Below are positions 16,974-25,257 of a stretch of 43,471 nucleotides of DNA, piece by piece. The first letter of the stretch is position 1. Every line of letters starts with the position of its first letter. The notes under the pieces are model-generated. The model was not told the DNA's origin. It was given only the letters and a program-made list of their open reading frames with translations, and made no database searches. Both the position numbers and the translations under genes were made by a program. The DNA is from Sandaracinus sp. (GTDB lineage Bacteria; Myxococcota_A; Polyangia; Polyangiales; Houyiibacteriaceae): the NCBI GenBank assembly GCA_020633125.1, contig JACKEH010000040.1, positions 1 to 43,471 of the forward strand. The letters run 5' to 3'.

Positions 16974-18557
16974 TCAGAACGTGACGAAGCCCGGCCGCTG
17001 CGGCGCGGGCGCGGCGCGACGCACCACCCGACGCACCGTGCGTGTGGTGGGCTGCGGCGACATCGCGGTCGAAGCGGGCGCGGTCGTGGGCTCGGTCGAA
17101 GTGGGCGCGTCGACGGGCGCGGCCGGAGGGGGCGCGGGGGCGACCGCCACCGGGGTCGGCGCGGGCTCCGGCTCCGGGTCGAGCGTGTCGTTCGGGGCCG
17201 GAAGGGCTTCGTCGGTCGACGGCGCTTCGTCGATCGGCGGCGCTTCGTCCGGCGGTCGCATGGAGGGGACGGCGCGGGCGACGCGTCGCGTGCGATCCAA
17301 CTCGGGTTCCGGCACCGGCTCCGGCAACGGCGCTTCGTCGCGCACGCTCACCTCCGGTTCCGGCCCGAGCTCGCCGTCGTCCTCGCGGATTGGCGCGGGC
17401 GGCTCCGAGGGCGTCGTGTCTTCCTCTTCGTTCGGGCCTTCGACTCGAGCGCTCGGCGCGGCAGTCCGTGCAGGCGTGGGCGCCGAGGTCTGCGACCACG
17501 CCCACCCGCCGAGCGCGAGCAGCCCCACCGCCGCGGCCGCCCAAACCCACTTCACACGCGACTTCGAGGCGGCGATGCGACGCGTGCCGCTCGCGGAGGT
17601 CGCGACGAGCGGGATGGCGTCTTCGGTCGCTTCGATCGCCGCGGGACGTGAGCTGAGCCGAAAGGGCGGCGCCGCCGCGAAGCCGGTCAACGTCGCGCGA
17701 ACGTCCTCGCGGTCGAGCAGCGCGCCGAGGGCCGCCTGCAGCGCCGTGGCGTCCGCGGGTCGAGCGCTCGGGTTCTTCTGCAAACAACGCTCGACCAACG
17801 CGGCCAGCTCCGGATGCACGTCGGGCGCGCGCTCGAGCAAGGGCACGTGGGCTTCGGTCGCGACGGCGATGATCACCGCGTGCGGCGTGTCGCCGTCGAA
17901 GGGCAGCTCGCCGGTCAGCGCCTCGTAGAGCATCACGCCGAACGACCACACGTCGGTCGGGAAGCTGGCGAGCCGCGGCTTCGTCGCTTGCTCGGGGCTC
18001 ATGTAGACGGGCGTGCCGACCGCGACGCCGGTGGCCGTCTTCGCCTTCGCGTCGTCGTCGATCTGCCGCGCGATGCCGAAGTCGAGCAGCCGAATCCGCC
18101 CCCGTGCGTCCGGCTCCGAGAGCACGAAGACGTTCTCGGGCTTCAGATCGCGGTGCACGATCCCGAGCCGATGCGCCGCCGCCACGGGCCCCAGCGCTTC
18201 GAGCAGGAGCTCGAGCGCGGTCGCGAGCGGCCGACCGGGCGTGTCCCACCAATCCTCGAGGCTCTCGCCGTAGAGGCGCTCCATCGCGAGGAAGAGCCGG
18301 CCATCCGGGAGCGGGCCCGCGTCGAAGATCTTCGGCACCGCGGGGTGATCGATGCGCTTCGCGAGCGCGACCTCCCGCTCGAAGCGGGTGATCGCCATCT
18401 CGTGCTCGGTAACCTCGGCGTGAAGGATCTTGAGCGCGACGGTGCCCTCCGGACCCACCGCCTCGTACACCGCGCCCATCGAGCCACGCCCGATCAGCGG
18501 TCCGAGCACGTAATGCTCGACCTCCGGGACGTTCGATGCTCGCAGCGGCTCCGCCAT
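16974..18557 (-). CDS. Transmembrane Hanks-type Ser/Thr protein kinase
   Basis: 527 residues. The kinase domain spans about 16-285: glycine loop IGRGSMG, VALKIL (K43), HRDLKPEN (135-142), DFG (159-161), SPEQ (187-190) and DVWSFGVMLYE. All catalytic residues are present. A membrane segment (about 336-355, VWAAAAVGLLALGGWAW) is preceded by a juxtamembrane linker. The outer part, about 170 residues, is a Pro/Glu/Asp-rich low-complexity region ending in Arg-rich RTVRRVVRRAAPAPQ, with no known sensor fold. It follows the 107-aa protein by three bases, so both come from one message with the TIGR02147 protein and lipoprotein upstream. Myxobacterial kinases of this type regulate development and envelope functions; the target here is unknown. 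Confidence 0.92.
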   Translation of the reverse strand: MAEPLRASNVPEVEHYVLGPLIGRGSMGAVYEAVGPEGTVALKILHAEVTEHEMAITRFEREVALAKRIDHPAVPKIFDAGPLPDGRLFLAMERLYGESLEDWWDTPGRPLATALELLLEALGPVAAAHRLGIVHRDLKPENVFVLSEPDARGRIRLLDFGIARQIDDDAKAKTATGVAVGTPVYMSPEQATKPRLASFPTDVWSFGVMLYEALTGELPFDGDTPHAVIIAVATEAHVPLLERAPDVHPELAALVERCLQKNPSARPADATALQAALGALLDREDVRATLTGFAAAPPFRLSSRPAAIEATEDAIPLVATSASGTRRIAASKSRVKWVWAAAAVGLLALGGWAWSQTSAPTPARTAAPSARVEGPNEEEDTTPSEPPAPIREDDGELGPEPEVSVRDEAPLPEPVPEPELDRTRRVARAVPSMRPPDEAPPIDEAPSTDEALPAPNDTLDPEPEPAPTPVAVAPAPPPAAPVDAPTSTEPTTAPASTAMSPQPTTRTVRRVVRRAAPAPQRPGFVTF

Positions 18558-18560
18558 CGT

Positions 18561-18884
18561 TCACCCGTTCGCGCTCTGCGCGAGACCTCCTGGGGTCGTA
18601 CGCTCCGTCGGCGAAGATCGTTTCGTCTCTTCGCGCCGCCACCGCACCTCGAGCTGCGCGCCCGCGGTGCTCGCGATGGCCTCGAGGTGCCCCACCATCG
18701 CGGTCGTGGGCACGCCGTCGAGCTCGGACAAGAGCTGCGCGACCCAACGCAAGGTCGCCGGATCGAGCAGCTCGTGGCGGTGGCTCTCGGACGCCAACGC
18801 GGTCTCGCGGTTCAGGGGTGTCGGTCGGGGCGTCGAAGGAACGGAGCGCGCGGTCGTCGCTCGCGCGGGGCTCACGGCAGTCAT
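18561..18884 (-). CDS. Small cytosolic protein (107 aa) preceding the kinase, unknown
   Basis: 107 residues from ATG 18884, which has GGAGG nine bases upstream. The first 30 residues are Thr/Pro/Arg-rich; the rest (ESHRHELLDPATLRWVAQL..., then AMVGHLEAIASTAGAQLEVR) looks like a compact helical domain. It has no signal peptide, membrane segment or motif I recognise. Its stop lies three bases before the kinase start, so the two are almost certainly cotranslated; it could be a kinase partner or adaptor, which is inference from position only. Confidence 0.6.
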   Translation of the reverse strand: MTAVSPARATTARSVPSTPRPTPLNRETALASESHRHELLDPATLRWVAQLLSELDGVPTTAMVGHLEAIASTAGAQLEVRWRREETKRSSPTERTTPGGLAQSANG

Positions 18885-18948
18885 CGAGGTCGGCCTCCAG
18901 TCGAAGTCGGGCGAGCGAGACCGGGTCCCGCTCGAAAGCAGGATCCGG

Positions 18949-19674
18949 TCAGGGCACGCCGCGACCGAGGAAGGGCTCGCCGGCGTCGGCGACTCCGTCC
19001 GCGTCGTCGTCGCGGTAGAGCTCGAAACCCTCCGCGACGTTTCCGAGGAACGCATCGCGAAGCGTGGGGTTGTTCGTCTCGTCGATGCGCACGACGCCGT
19101 CGACGTCCGCGGTGCCGCTGGCGAGGTCGAGGGTGCCGACCCAGCGCGCGACGTCGACCGCGAGCAGGAGCGCGGCGTGGGTCTCGTCGAGGTCGACGGC
19201 CACCGGCAGCTCGACTTCGGAGTCGAGCGCGAGGGCAATCTCGAAGGCACGGCCGTCCGCATCGCGCCCCCGTACGAGCGTGCTGCGGTTTCGGATCGCC
19301 TCCGGACCTTCGGACGCTCGAACGAAGCGCACCCGGACGCGGCAGATGGCGGTTCGGGCGGCCAGGAAGGGGTGCTGCGTGGCGACCTGCGAGGCGTGCT
19401 CGCCCACGCCCACCTCGGGCACCACGAGCGTGTCGCCCTCGCAGGGCTCCACCAGCACGTCGCCGAGCCCGAGCCAGAGCTCGTCGACCACGGCGCCCCC
19501 TTCCGAGGAGACCAGCGCGACGCTCGCCGAGTCCGACGAGTGCGCGTTCACGGACATCGTTCCGTCGAGCGGCGGGTTGCCGGTCTCCGTGCCCGTGCAG
19601 CCGGTCGCGGCGAGAAGCGCGCCGGCGACGAGCGCGCCTCCGGACGAACGGCGAAGCAAGCGGGGAAGCATCAC
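18949..19674 (-). CDS. Lipoprotein paired with TIGR02147 protein
   Basis: 241 residues. The signal peptide ends in the lipobox A-T-G-C, followed by TGTETGNPP, a mature N-terminus often seen in myxobacterial lipoproteins. The rest is a beta-rich soluble domain (VDELWLGLGDVLVEPCEGDTL, ICRVRVRFVRASEG, HAALLLAVDVARWVGTLDLA) ending in a Ca-binding-like stretch (ELYRDDDADGVADAGEPFLG). Start ATG 19674 or 19671. It overlaps the stop of the TIGR02147 gene by ATGA, so the two are translationally coupled. Its role is unknown. Confidence 0.7.
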   Translation of the reverse strand: MMLPRLLRRSSGGALVAGALLAATGCTGTETGNPPLDGTMSVNAHSSDSASVALVSSEGGAVVDELWLGLGDVLVEPCEGDTLVVPEVGVGEHASQVATQHPFLAARTAICRVRVRFVRASEGPEAIRNRSTLVRGRDADGRAFEIALALDSEVELPVAVDLDETHAALLLAVDVARWVGTLDLASGTADVDGVVRIDETNNPTLRDAFLGNVAEGFELYRDDDADGVADAGEPFLGRGVP

Positions 19675-20513
19675 TCGACCTCCACGCGCGAGAGCGGGAA
19701 GAGCTGGAAGTTGATTTGAATCACCTGGCGAGGATCGTCTTCGAGCGCCGAGAGCTCCAGGAGCTCGCGTCGGAAACGCTGGATGCGCTCTTTGATCGTG
19801 CGCAGGCCGTCTTCGCTCAGGCAGAGCGTGAGCGAGGAGATGTCGCGGTCGGGCGCCGCGACGAGATCGATCGAAGCCGCGGCGCGGCCCATCATCGTGC
19901 GGTGGTAGTTGCCGATGTGCAGGCCACGGGTCTGCGGCCCGGTGGTGACGAGGTTCTCGGTCTGCTGCAGCCCGCCCTCGTCGGTGCGTTCGAGCAGCCC
20001 GAGCTCGAGCAGGGTGTCGAGGGCCTCACGGGCTTCGGCGCGCGTGATGTGCGGCACCAGCAGCTTCGCGATCCACTCGGGGTCCTCGCGAAAGTCGGGG
20101 CGTGACGCGAGCTCGCGAATCGCGGGCAGGTACCAGTTCGAGTGGTAGGCCGCGTGGTGCAGGTCGAGCTGGTGGGCTTGGCGGTAGCGTCGAAAGCCGG
20201 TGAGCCGCGCGTAGGCTGCGTTGCGCTCCGTCGCGTTGCGCGCCTGATTGAAGGCCACCAGCGCGCAGAAGAAGTCGGTCGCTTCGTCGTCGAGCCCACA
20301 CGCCCGCGCGAACCGCTCCGCCATGGCGGCGGTGAGGTTGCGGTCGCCGTCCATCACGAGCTTCAGGTAGTTCGGCGACTTCAGCCCGGCGCGCTTCGAG
20401 AAGCTGCGGAACGAGAACCCGCGCCCGGCCGCCTTCTTCGTCTCGTAGAAGTCGCGCAGGTAGGCCCGGTAATCCAGGTAGCCGTAGACGTCGAGCTCGC
20501 GGGGGCGGGGCAT
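19671..20513 (-). CDS. TIGR02147-family protein
   Basis: 280 residues. The start MPRPRELDVYGYLDYRAYLRDFYETKK, with FSFRSFSKRAGLKSPNYLKLVMDG, is the hallmark N-terminal region of TIGR02147 proteins, which contain a helix-turn-helix-like segment and then a long helical and C-terminal domain (here LDTLLELGLLERTDEGGLQQT and the conserved GNYHRTMM and LTLCLSEDG). The molecular role is not established; regulatory functions have been suggested. ATG 20513 is preceded by GGAG. It overlaps the following lipoprotein by four bases (ATGA), and is the first gene of the minus-strand cluster, so its AT-richer upstream spacer likely holds the cluster's promoter. Confidence 0.85.
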   Translation of the reverse strand: MPRPRELDVYGYLDYRAYLRDFYETKKAAGRGFSFRSFSKRAGLKSPNYLKLVMDGDRNLTAAMAERFARACGLDDEATDFFCALVAFNQARNATERNAAYARLTGFRRYRQAHQLDLHHAAYHSNWYLPAIRELASRPDFREDPEWIAKLLVPHITRAEAREALDTLLELGLLERTDEGGLQQTENLVTTGPQTRGLHIGNYHRTMMGRAAASIDLVAAPDRDISSLTLCLSEDGLRTIKERIQRFRRELLELSALEDDPRQVIQINFQLFPLSRVEVE

Positions 20514-20805
20514 GCGCGCTCCGATCCTGCGGCAGGCAGGCTGGGGAGCAACCCCATCGGAGGGATTTCCGTATACGAGTAGAATACGTGATGGGCGTGT
20601 AAGTGATTGAAACTAATGGACACTGACGTGTATTCAGGAAGTGTTGAAGAGCGTGTCTGTATGCACGCCGCGGGACGGACGCGCTTGCGGGAGGGGCCGG
20701 CAAGGCGCGCTTCGAGAGGTCTGCACTCGCACGGATTGGATCCGTGCAAGCGACCTGCAGGGCATGGCGAGGGGGCGGAGCGGATGGCGGCACGAGGCCG
20801 AACGC
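20514..20805. promoter_or_regulatory. Spacer with AT-richer probable promoter region and second 30-bp element
   Basis: About 20565-20650 is clearly less GC-rich than its surroundings and lies upstream of the TIGR02147 start, as expected for the cluster's promoter. I could not assign convincing -35/-10 boxes. The 30-bp dyad copy 2 is at 20721-20750. No coding frame here is convincing. Confidence 0.4.
20721..20750. repeat. 30-bp dyad element, copy 2
   Basis: CTGCACTC followed by GCACGGAT-TGG-ATCCGTGC, an 8-bp stem with a 3-base loop, then AAG. It is the inverted counterpart of the copy at 16920-16950 with two differences. The arms are longer than in copy 1. Confidence 0.6.
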
Positions 20806-21825
20806 TCACTCGCGGGCGTAGAACCAGATCGGCTCGGGCTGCCCTTCGCTGATCGTGTAGTAGCCGTCGCCTTCGGCCGCGAACCCGAGCGCCTCGCCCT
20901 GGCGCTCGGGGTGCAACGGGATCGGGCAAGGCGCGCGAAGCAACGCCGCCGCGATCGACTCGCTCGCGCCGACCCACCAAAAGTACGCGTGGGTGTACGA
21001 GCGAATCGCCAAGCCGTCGCCGGTCGGCGTGAGGTCGCCGCCGGTGGTCTCCGGGTTGCCGATCAGCGGCGCCGTTCCGAACGTCAGCTCCGCGACCCGC
21101 TCGAGCACGATCGTGCTCCCCGCCGCGAGCGGGGCCGCGGCCCGAAAGACCGGCGAGACGCCGTCCGCGCTCTTCGTCACGAGGTAGAGGTCGCCGTTGC
21201 GCGGGTCGACGAGCACCGTCTCGCAGTTGTGCGCGCCGTCCGGGTAGTCGAGCTCGAGCCGCTCGACTCCGGAGAGCGTCGTGCGCGGCGCCGTGGTCGA
21301 CGAATCCACCTCGGGCTCGGGCACCCGGTAGACCTGCACGGTCGGGCGCAGCATCAGGTTGTCGCCGACGTCGGCGAGGTAGAGGTAGCTCGTGCCCTCG
21401 GTGGGCCCGGGGCCGACCGCGACGTCTTCCCAATCCACCGCGTCGGCGCCTTCGAGCTCGAAGACCGCGGCCCGAACCCCGGCGGGGGTGATCGCCGACA
21501 CGCGCGGCCGATCGCCCGAGTCGTTGTGCACCCAGAGCACGCCCCGGTTGCGGCGGCTCGCGGCCACGCCGCTGATTTCCCGCAGCGCGTCGGTCGCTTC
21601 GACCGGGGTCTGACCCGTCTGCACGGCTTCGGCGAAGCTCGGGCACGCGAGCAGGGGAGGGCCACCGTCGACGCCCGCGTCGCTCCCGCCGTCCACGCCC
21701 GCGTCGAAGCCCGCGTCGCTGCCTGCGTCGACCGCGGCATCCTCGGGCCACCCCGCGTCCACCTCGACGTCGTCGTCTCCACCACACGCGAGCGCGAGCG
21801 CGAGGCCCAAGAGCAGCCGCTTCAT
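20806..21825 (-). CDS. Lipoprotein with propeller-like domain, unknown function
   Basis: 339 residues from ATG 21825, which gives a short signal (MKRLLLGLALALAC) with an L-A-L-A-C lipobox; an upstream extension is Arg/Ser-rich and unlikely. A linker of repeated Asp-Ala-Gly units follows (about residues 22-60). Residues about 75-335 have repeating strand pairs such as GVLWVHNDSGDRPRVSAITP, SYLYLADVGDN, DLYLVTKSADG and GYYTISEGQP, suggestive of a six-bladed propeller or phytase/esterase-like beta protein. No catalytic motif was identified. It lies upstream of an outer-membrane-protein cluster on the same strand. Confidence 0.65.
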   Translation of the reverse strand: MKRLLLGLALALACGGDDDVEVDAGWPEDAAVDAGSDAGFDAGVDGGSDAGVDGGPPLLACPSFAEAVQTGQTPVEATDALREISGVAASRRNRGVLWVHNDSGDRPRVSAITPAGVRAAVFELEGADAVDWEDVAVGPGPTEGTSYLYLADVGDNLMLRPTVQVYRVPEPEVDSSTTAPRTTLSGVERLELDYPDGAHNCETVLVDPRNGDLYLVTKSADGVSPVFRAAAPLAAGSTIVLERVAELTFGTAPLIGNPETTGGDLTPTGDGLAIRSYTHAYFWWVGASESIAAALLRAPCPIPLHPERQGEALGFAAEGDGYYTISEGQPEPIWFYARE

Positions 21826-21886
21826 GCGCGGGAGGATGCCACCGCGCGTCGAGATTCGGGGCGCGATCCCGAGCGCGCGGTGGACG

Positions 21887-22528
21887 TCACCAGCCCGTGC
21901 CGAGCTGCAGTCCCAAGTCGATCTCGCGTGGCTCGGACGGCTCCTTCTCGAGCTTCGCAAGCCCCACGAATCCGCTGAGCTGCCAGAGTCCACGCGTCAG
22001 GCCGACGGTGAGGCGGCCGCGTCCCAGGACGGTTTGGTTGACGTAGCTGCTACCGCGCCACGTCGGTTGCCAAGCCAGCGTTCCCAAGAAACCGAGGTCT
22101 TGGCTTCCGGCGCGAAGGACCGCCGCCACTTGGCCGTAGAAGAGCACCGTGGCGACCGAGCCCGGTTCGGTGCCGGCCAGCCGGATCGGGCCGGTGTCCG
22201 TGTCGATGAGGCTCCCGTCCTCCATCCCCGGCCCGTAGGCGAAGTCGAGCCCGGAGCCGAACGCGAGGCCAAAGCGCGTGGCGCCCGTCGCGCCCGTGGT
22301 GAGCACGGGCATCAGCACGTCTGTCGTGAAGCCGTGGGCGCGGCGGCTCGGGGAATAGCCGATCCCGTGGGAAGGGTAGCGCGTGAGCTGCGCTCGGTAG
22401 CCCACGCGCACGATGGGCAGCCACGACATGCTCTGCGGTGTCGAGGCATTCGACGACGCGACCTCCACGGATTGAGCAACGGCGGTCGAAGCGAAGAACG
22501 CGACGAAGACGAGAGAGCGAAGCAGCAC
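21887..22528 (-). CDS. Outer-membrane protein paralog C of a tandem trio
   Basis: 213 residues from GTG 22528, the nearest start giving a signal peptide (LLRSLVFVAFFASTAVAQS). The mature domain begins with WLPIVRVGYRAQLTRY, followed by Gly/aromatic beta strands, and ends EIDLGLQLGTGW with a C-terminal Trp, as outer-membrane barrels often do. The same layout occurs in the two neighbours upstream (W-M-P-I-V-T-L-G-Y and W-R-P-L-V-S-V-G-Y; both end G-x-G-W). The three are paralogs diverged in length of loops. It is 172 bases from the next paralog. Function unknown. Confidence 0.65.
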   Translation of the reverse strand: MLLRSLVFVAFFASTAVAQSVEVASSNASTPQSMSWLPIVRVGYRAQLTRYPSHGIGYSPSRRAHGFTTDVLMPVLTTGATGATRFGLAFGSGLDFAYGPGMEDGSLIDTDTGPIRLAGTEPGSVATVLFYGQVAAVLRAGSQDLGFLGTLAWQPTWRGSSYVNQTVLGRGRLTVGLTRGLWQLSGFVGLAKLEKEPSEPREIDLGLQLGTGW

Positions 22529-22700
22529 GTGCGGACGATGGACCGACGCCGCGTCGCATGCACGAACACACGTCGTGACGAGGCGGGGTCGAAGCGACCC
22601 GATCGGGGGCGCCTCCTCGATTCGAGGGAGCACACCGTTCGCCGTTCGCCGTGCGCTCTGCCTCAACTGGGGGACAGGCTCGACGCGTCGAAAAAGATCG

Positions 22701-23501
22701 TCACCACCCCGCGCCGACCTGCAGCCCGAGCTCGAACACACGTTCGGTGGGCACGAGGTAGCGCTCCTTCTGGTGGGCCCAGCGGGACGCGCCCACGAAG
22801 AACGCGCCGTAGACGTGGTCGTGCACGTAGCCGAGGGTCACGCGGCCTCGTCGGGCGGAGCGTTCGCGTTGCGCGTTGGGAACCGGGTACGAGTAGGCGC
22901 CCTCGTAGCCGAACTGCGTGAGTCGAACGCCGGGCATCCAGACCAACGAGCCGAGGAAGCCGCGACCGTTCGGCGCCGCGCGAACGATGGCGCCGAGCTG
23001 CGCGGCGACCTGCACGGCGCGGTGCCGAAGCGTCGCGCGTGGCGGCTCTGCGTCGGGTCTGGGGTCGTAGTGACGCACGCCGGGCACACGCACGTTTTCG
23101 ATCGTCCGCATCGCGAAGTCGACGTCGACACCGACGCCGAACGCGAGCCGCGTCGGAGCGTCGGGCGTGCCGGTCGCGAAGATCGGAACGAGCAGGTTCG
23201 CGCTGACCCCGTTCAGGTTCGGCTCGTCGACCACGCGGTAGTCGGTCGTCCAATCGAGGCGTTGGAACTGGTAGCCGAGGGTGACGATCGGCATCCAATC
23301 CGGGTCGAAGATCACGAACGCCCGGTGCGGGCCGGTCGAGGCTTCGACACGCGACGCGTCGGCGTCGTCCGGTTCGAGCGCGACCTCGTCGCTGGACTCG
23401 ACCAAACCTTGCGCGCCGACCGACGCGGTGTTCGAAGCGAGCAGCACCGCGCTCGCCCACGCGAGTCGAACGAGACGTCGTTCGAAAGAAGCGCGTCTCA
23501 C
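22701..23501 (-). CDS. Outer-membrane protein paralog B of a tandem trio
   Basis: 266 residues from GTG 23501. This start overlaps the stop codon of the upstream paralog in a GTGA junction and gives an N-terminus with a signal-like segment (RLAWASAVLLASNTASVGAQG). The mature domain starts WMPIVTLGYQFQRLD, with beta strands such as LAFGVGVDVDFAMRT, LGSLVWMPGVRLTQFGYEGAYS and a C-terminal FELGLQVGAGW. The GTGA overlap ties its translation to paralog A. Likely exported to the outer membrane; the role is unknown. A hydrolase such as a lipid A deacylase was considered but no catalytic motif was found. Confidence 0.7.
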   Translation of the reverse strand: MRRASFERRLVRLAWASAVLLASNTASVGAQGLVESSDEVALEPDDADASRVEASTGPHRAFVIFDPDWMPIVTLGYQFQRLDWTTDYRVVDEPNLNGVSANLLVPIFATGTPDAPTRLAFGVGVDVDFAMRTIENVRVPGVRHYDPRPDAEPPRATLRHRAVQVAAQLGAIVRAAPNGRGFLGSLVWMPGVRLTQFGYEGAYSYPVPNAQRERSARRGRVTLGYVHDHVYGAFFVGASRWAHQKERYLVPTERVFELGLQVGAGW

Positions 23502-24202
23502 CAGCCCACCCCCATCTGCGTGCCGAGCTCGAGCTCCGGGCCTCGTCGCCAAGACACCACGTCGTCGCGCCGCGTCGCCCCGAAGAAGACGCCGAGTCGG
23601 ACGCCGCGATGCACGATCGAGAACGCCGCCCGACCGTGCGTCAGGTTGGGATAGGTGTCGGGGTTGCGAGTCCGCACTCCGATCAGCATGGGCTCGAAGC
23701 TGCTGAACCCCGGGCGGTACGGATCACCCGAGCTCAGCCGTCGATCGAGCCGCGACCATCGCACGCCTGGCAACCACGCCAGGCTGCTCACGAAGGCCCA
23801 CCGCGGTGCCAAACGAACGCGAAGCACGAGCGCGAGCGCCCCGTGAAACCACGCGGAGCGCTCCCGCGTCACCACACGATCGCCGTCCGAGCCCCGAGGC
23901 TCCTCGCGCTGCGCTTCGCCGTAGTCCACGCCGAAGCCGAGCGCGATCGAGAGCCGCGTGCGTGACGCGCGTCGACCGCTCGAGAGCAGCGGGAAGAGCG
24001 CCTCGAAGCCGAAGCCGTGGCCGAGCTGACGCTTCACGCCTTCTTGGGTCGGCTCGCGGACGAGCTGCATCCGGTAGCCGACGCTGACGAGCGGTCGCCA
24101 CTCGGGATCGTCGAACGCGAGGCGCTCCCGCCAGACGTCGTCGGCCTGCGCGCTTCCCGCGAGGAGCCACACCGCGAGGCAGGTGCAGAAGAATCGAGCC
24201 AC
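23498..24202 (-). CDS. Outer-membrane protein paralog A of a tandem trio
   Basis: 234 residues from GTG 24202, which gives a signal peptide (ARFFCTCLAVWLLAGSAQADD); sequence upstream in frame is Arg-rich and not signal-like. Core: WRPLVSVGYRMQLVREP, TRLSIALGFGVDYGEAQ, FVSSLAWLPGVRWSRLD, and the end GPELELGTQMGVGW. The conserved Trp/Tyr positions line up with the other two paralogs, and the carboxyl end in W is shared by all three. First gene of the three-gene cluster. Its upstream spacer (24203-24430, divergent from the TPR protein) contains no recognisable regulatory element. Confidence 0.68.
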   Translation of the reverse strand: MARFFCTCLAVWLLAGSAQADDVWRERLAFDDPEWRPLVSVGYRMQLVREPTQEGVKRQLGHGFGFEALFPLLSSGRRASRTRLSIALGFGVDYGEAQREEPRGSDGDRVVTRERSAWFHGALALVLRVRLAPRWAFVSSLAWLPGVRWSRLDRRLSSGDPYRPGFSSFEPMLIGVRTRNPDTYPNLTHGRAAFSIVHRGVRLGVFFGATRRDDVVSWRRGPELELGTQMGVGW

Positions 24203-24430
24203 GGGCGGACCATGACGCGAGTCTTCGCGTCTTGCATCGCGTGAACGTGAGGTCGGCGCTCGGCCTGCTTCGCGTCTCCCCCGTTCGGGGGGCCGCCGAG
24301 ACGTGGCGCTTCCCACGTACCAATTGTGAGGAAGGTTCGCTCCGCGGGCTCGTAACCCGGGGCTTCGCGACAAGGTGTTGCAACCACTGCGCTTCGTCTG
24401 CGACTCACCGGTCCCCGTTCAGGGCTTCCC

Positions 24431-24995
24431 ATGACCGTCCACGCCTTCGTCGACTCTCCTCTTCGCCGCCGTAGCCCCGTGCTCGGTGTGCTCGGCGCCT
24501 TGCTCGCGCTGCCCGCCGCGTTCTTCGTCGTCATGGCGATCGTCGACCTCGCCGACGACGTGGAAGACCCGACCGGCCCGCTGCTCGGCGGTGCCTGCAT
24601 GGCGGCGATCCTCGCGCTCGGGGTCGCGGCCATGGTCTACGGCTTCGGCAAGACCTCGAAGCCCCGCGCCGTCACCCGCGCCGCCGCCCAGCGTGCACGC
24701 GCCGTCGGCCTCGCGACGCTGGACACGAGCGCACCCGACGCACAGCAGATCAACGTCGCCGCGGGTTGGATGCTCGACGGTCGCTACGAAGACGCGATGC
24801 GTGCGTACCACCAGATCGCGGAGCGCTTCCCTGGAGCACCGTGGCACCGCCGCCTCGCAAATCGGTGCGTGTTGCTACTTCCTCGGTCGCTTCGAAGAGG
24901 CGATCGGCTGGTACGAGCACGCGCTCCAGCACGGCGCCGACCCGCGGATGATGCAGGACAACATCGACGAAGCGCGCGCGGCACTTCGTCGATGA
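24431..24995 (+). CDS. Membrane TPR-like protein with an apparent frameshift
   Basis: ATG 24431 encodes two membrane segments (about residues 17-37 and 50-70) and then a TPR motif (GWMLDGRYEDAMRAYHQIAERFP). At about 24828-24836 the frame is lost, but the other frame continues the same TPR: EHRGTAASQIGACCYFLGRFEEAIG..., ending NIDEARAALRR at 24995. Removing one G from CCTGGAGC rejoins the two halves; 565 bases become 564, 187 residues. Either a sequencing or assembly error, or a genuine inactivating mutation. TPR membrane proteins usually act as scaffolds. Beyond the stop lies a run of eight T (25013-25020), unusual in this GC-rich DNA. Confidence 0.6.
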
Positions 24996-25095
24996 GGCAA
25001 GACAACACGGCGTTTTTTTTCGGGGCCTATCCTCGCGGCGACGCACTCCCCGACGGAGCGCACCGGTCAGAACTTGCCACGGCGCTCCGGTTGGC

Positions 25096-25257
25096 ATGGA
25101 CGTCGACCTCGCACTGACACCGCGTCGAGCGGCTGCGCGACGGGCAGCGGAGATCGACGCGCAACACGCTCGTGACGCGGACGGAGAGCTCGTCGACGTG
25201 CCTTCCGAGCAATGCGGCGGACGCGTGCGCGTGGCGACCCGGATGGGAGCTACCTGA
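25096..25257 (+). CDS. Possible small protein or decayed-gene fragment (53 aa)
   Basis: ATG 25096 opens 53 codons: an Ala/Arg-rich start and then DADGELVDVPSEQCGGRVRV and ATRMGAT. It ends at a TGATG junction with the next frame. The coding-like composition continues over the junction in another frame, so it may be one half of a broken gene. No family recognised. Confidence 0.25.
   Translation: MDVDLALTPRRAAARRAAEIDAQHARDADGELVDVPSEQCGGRVRVATRMGAT

Noticed and set aside
16974..17600. Separate genes on the plus strand opposite the kinase tail
   Set aside because: The opposite frames mirror the low-complexity Pro/Glu region of the kinase and have no independent start signals or domains.
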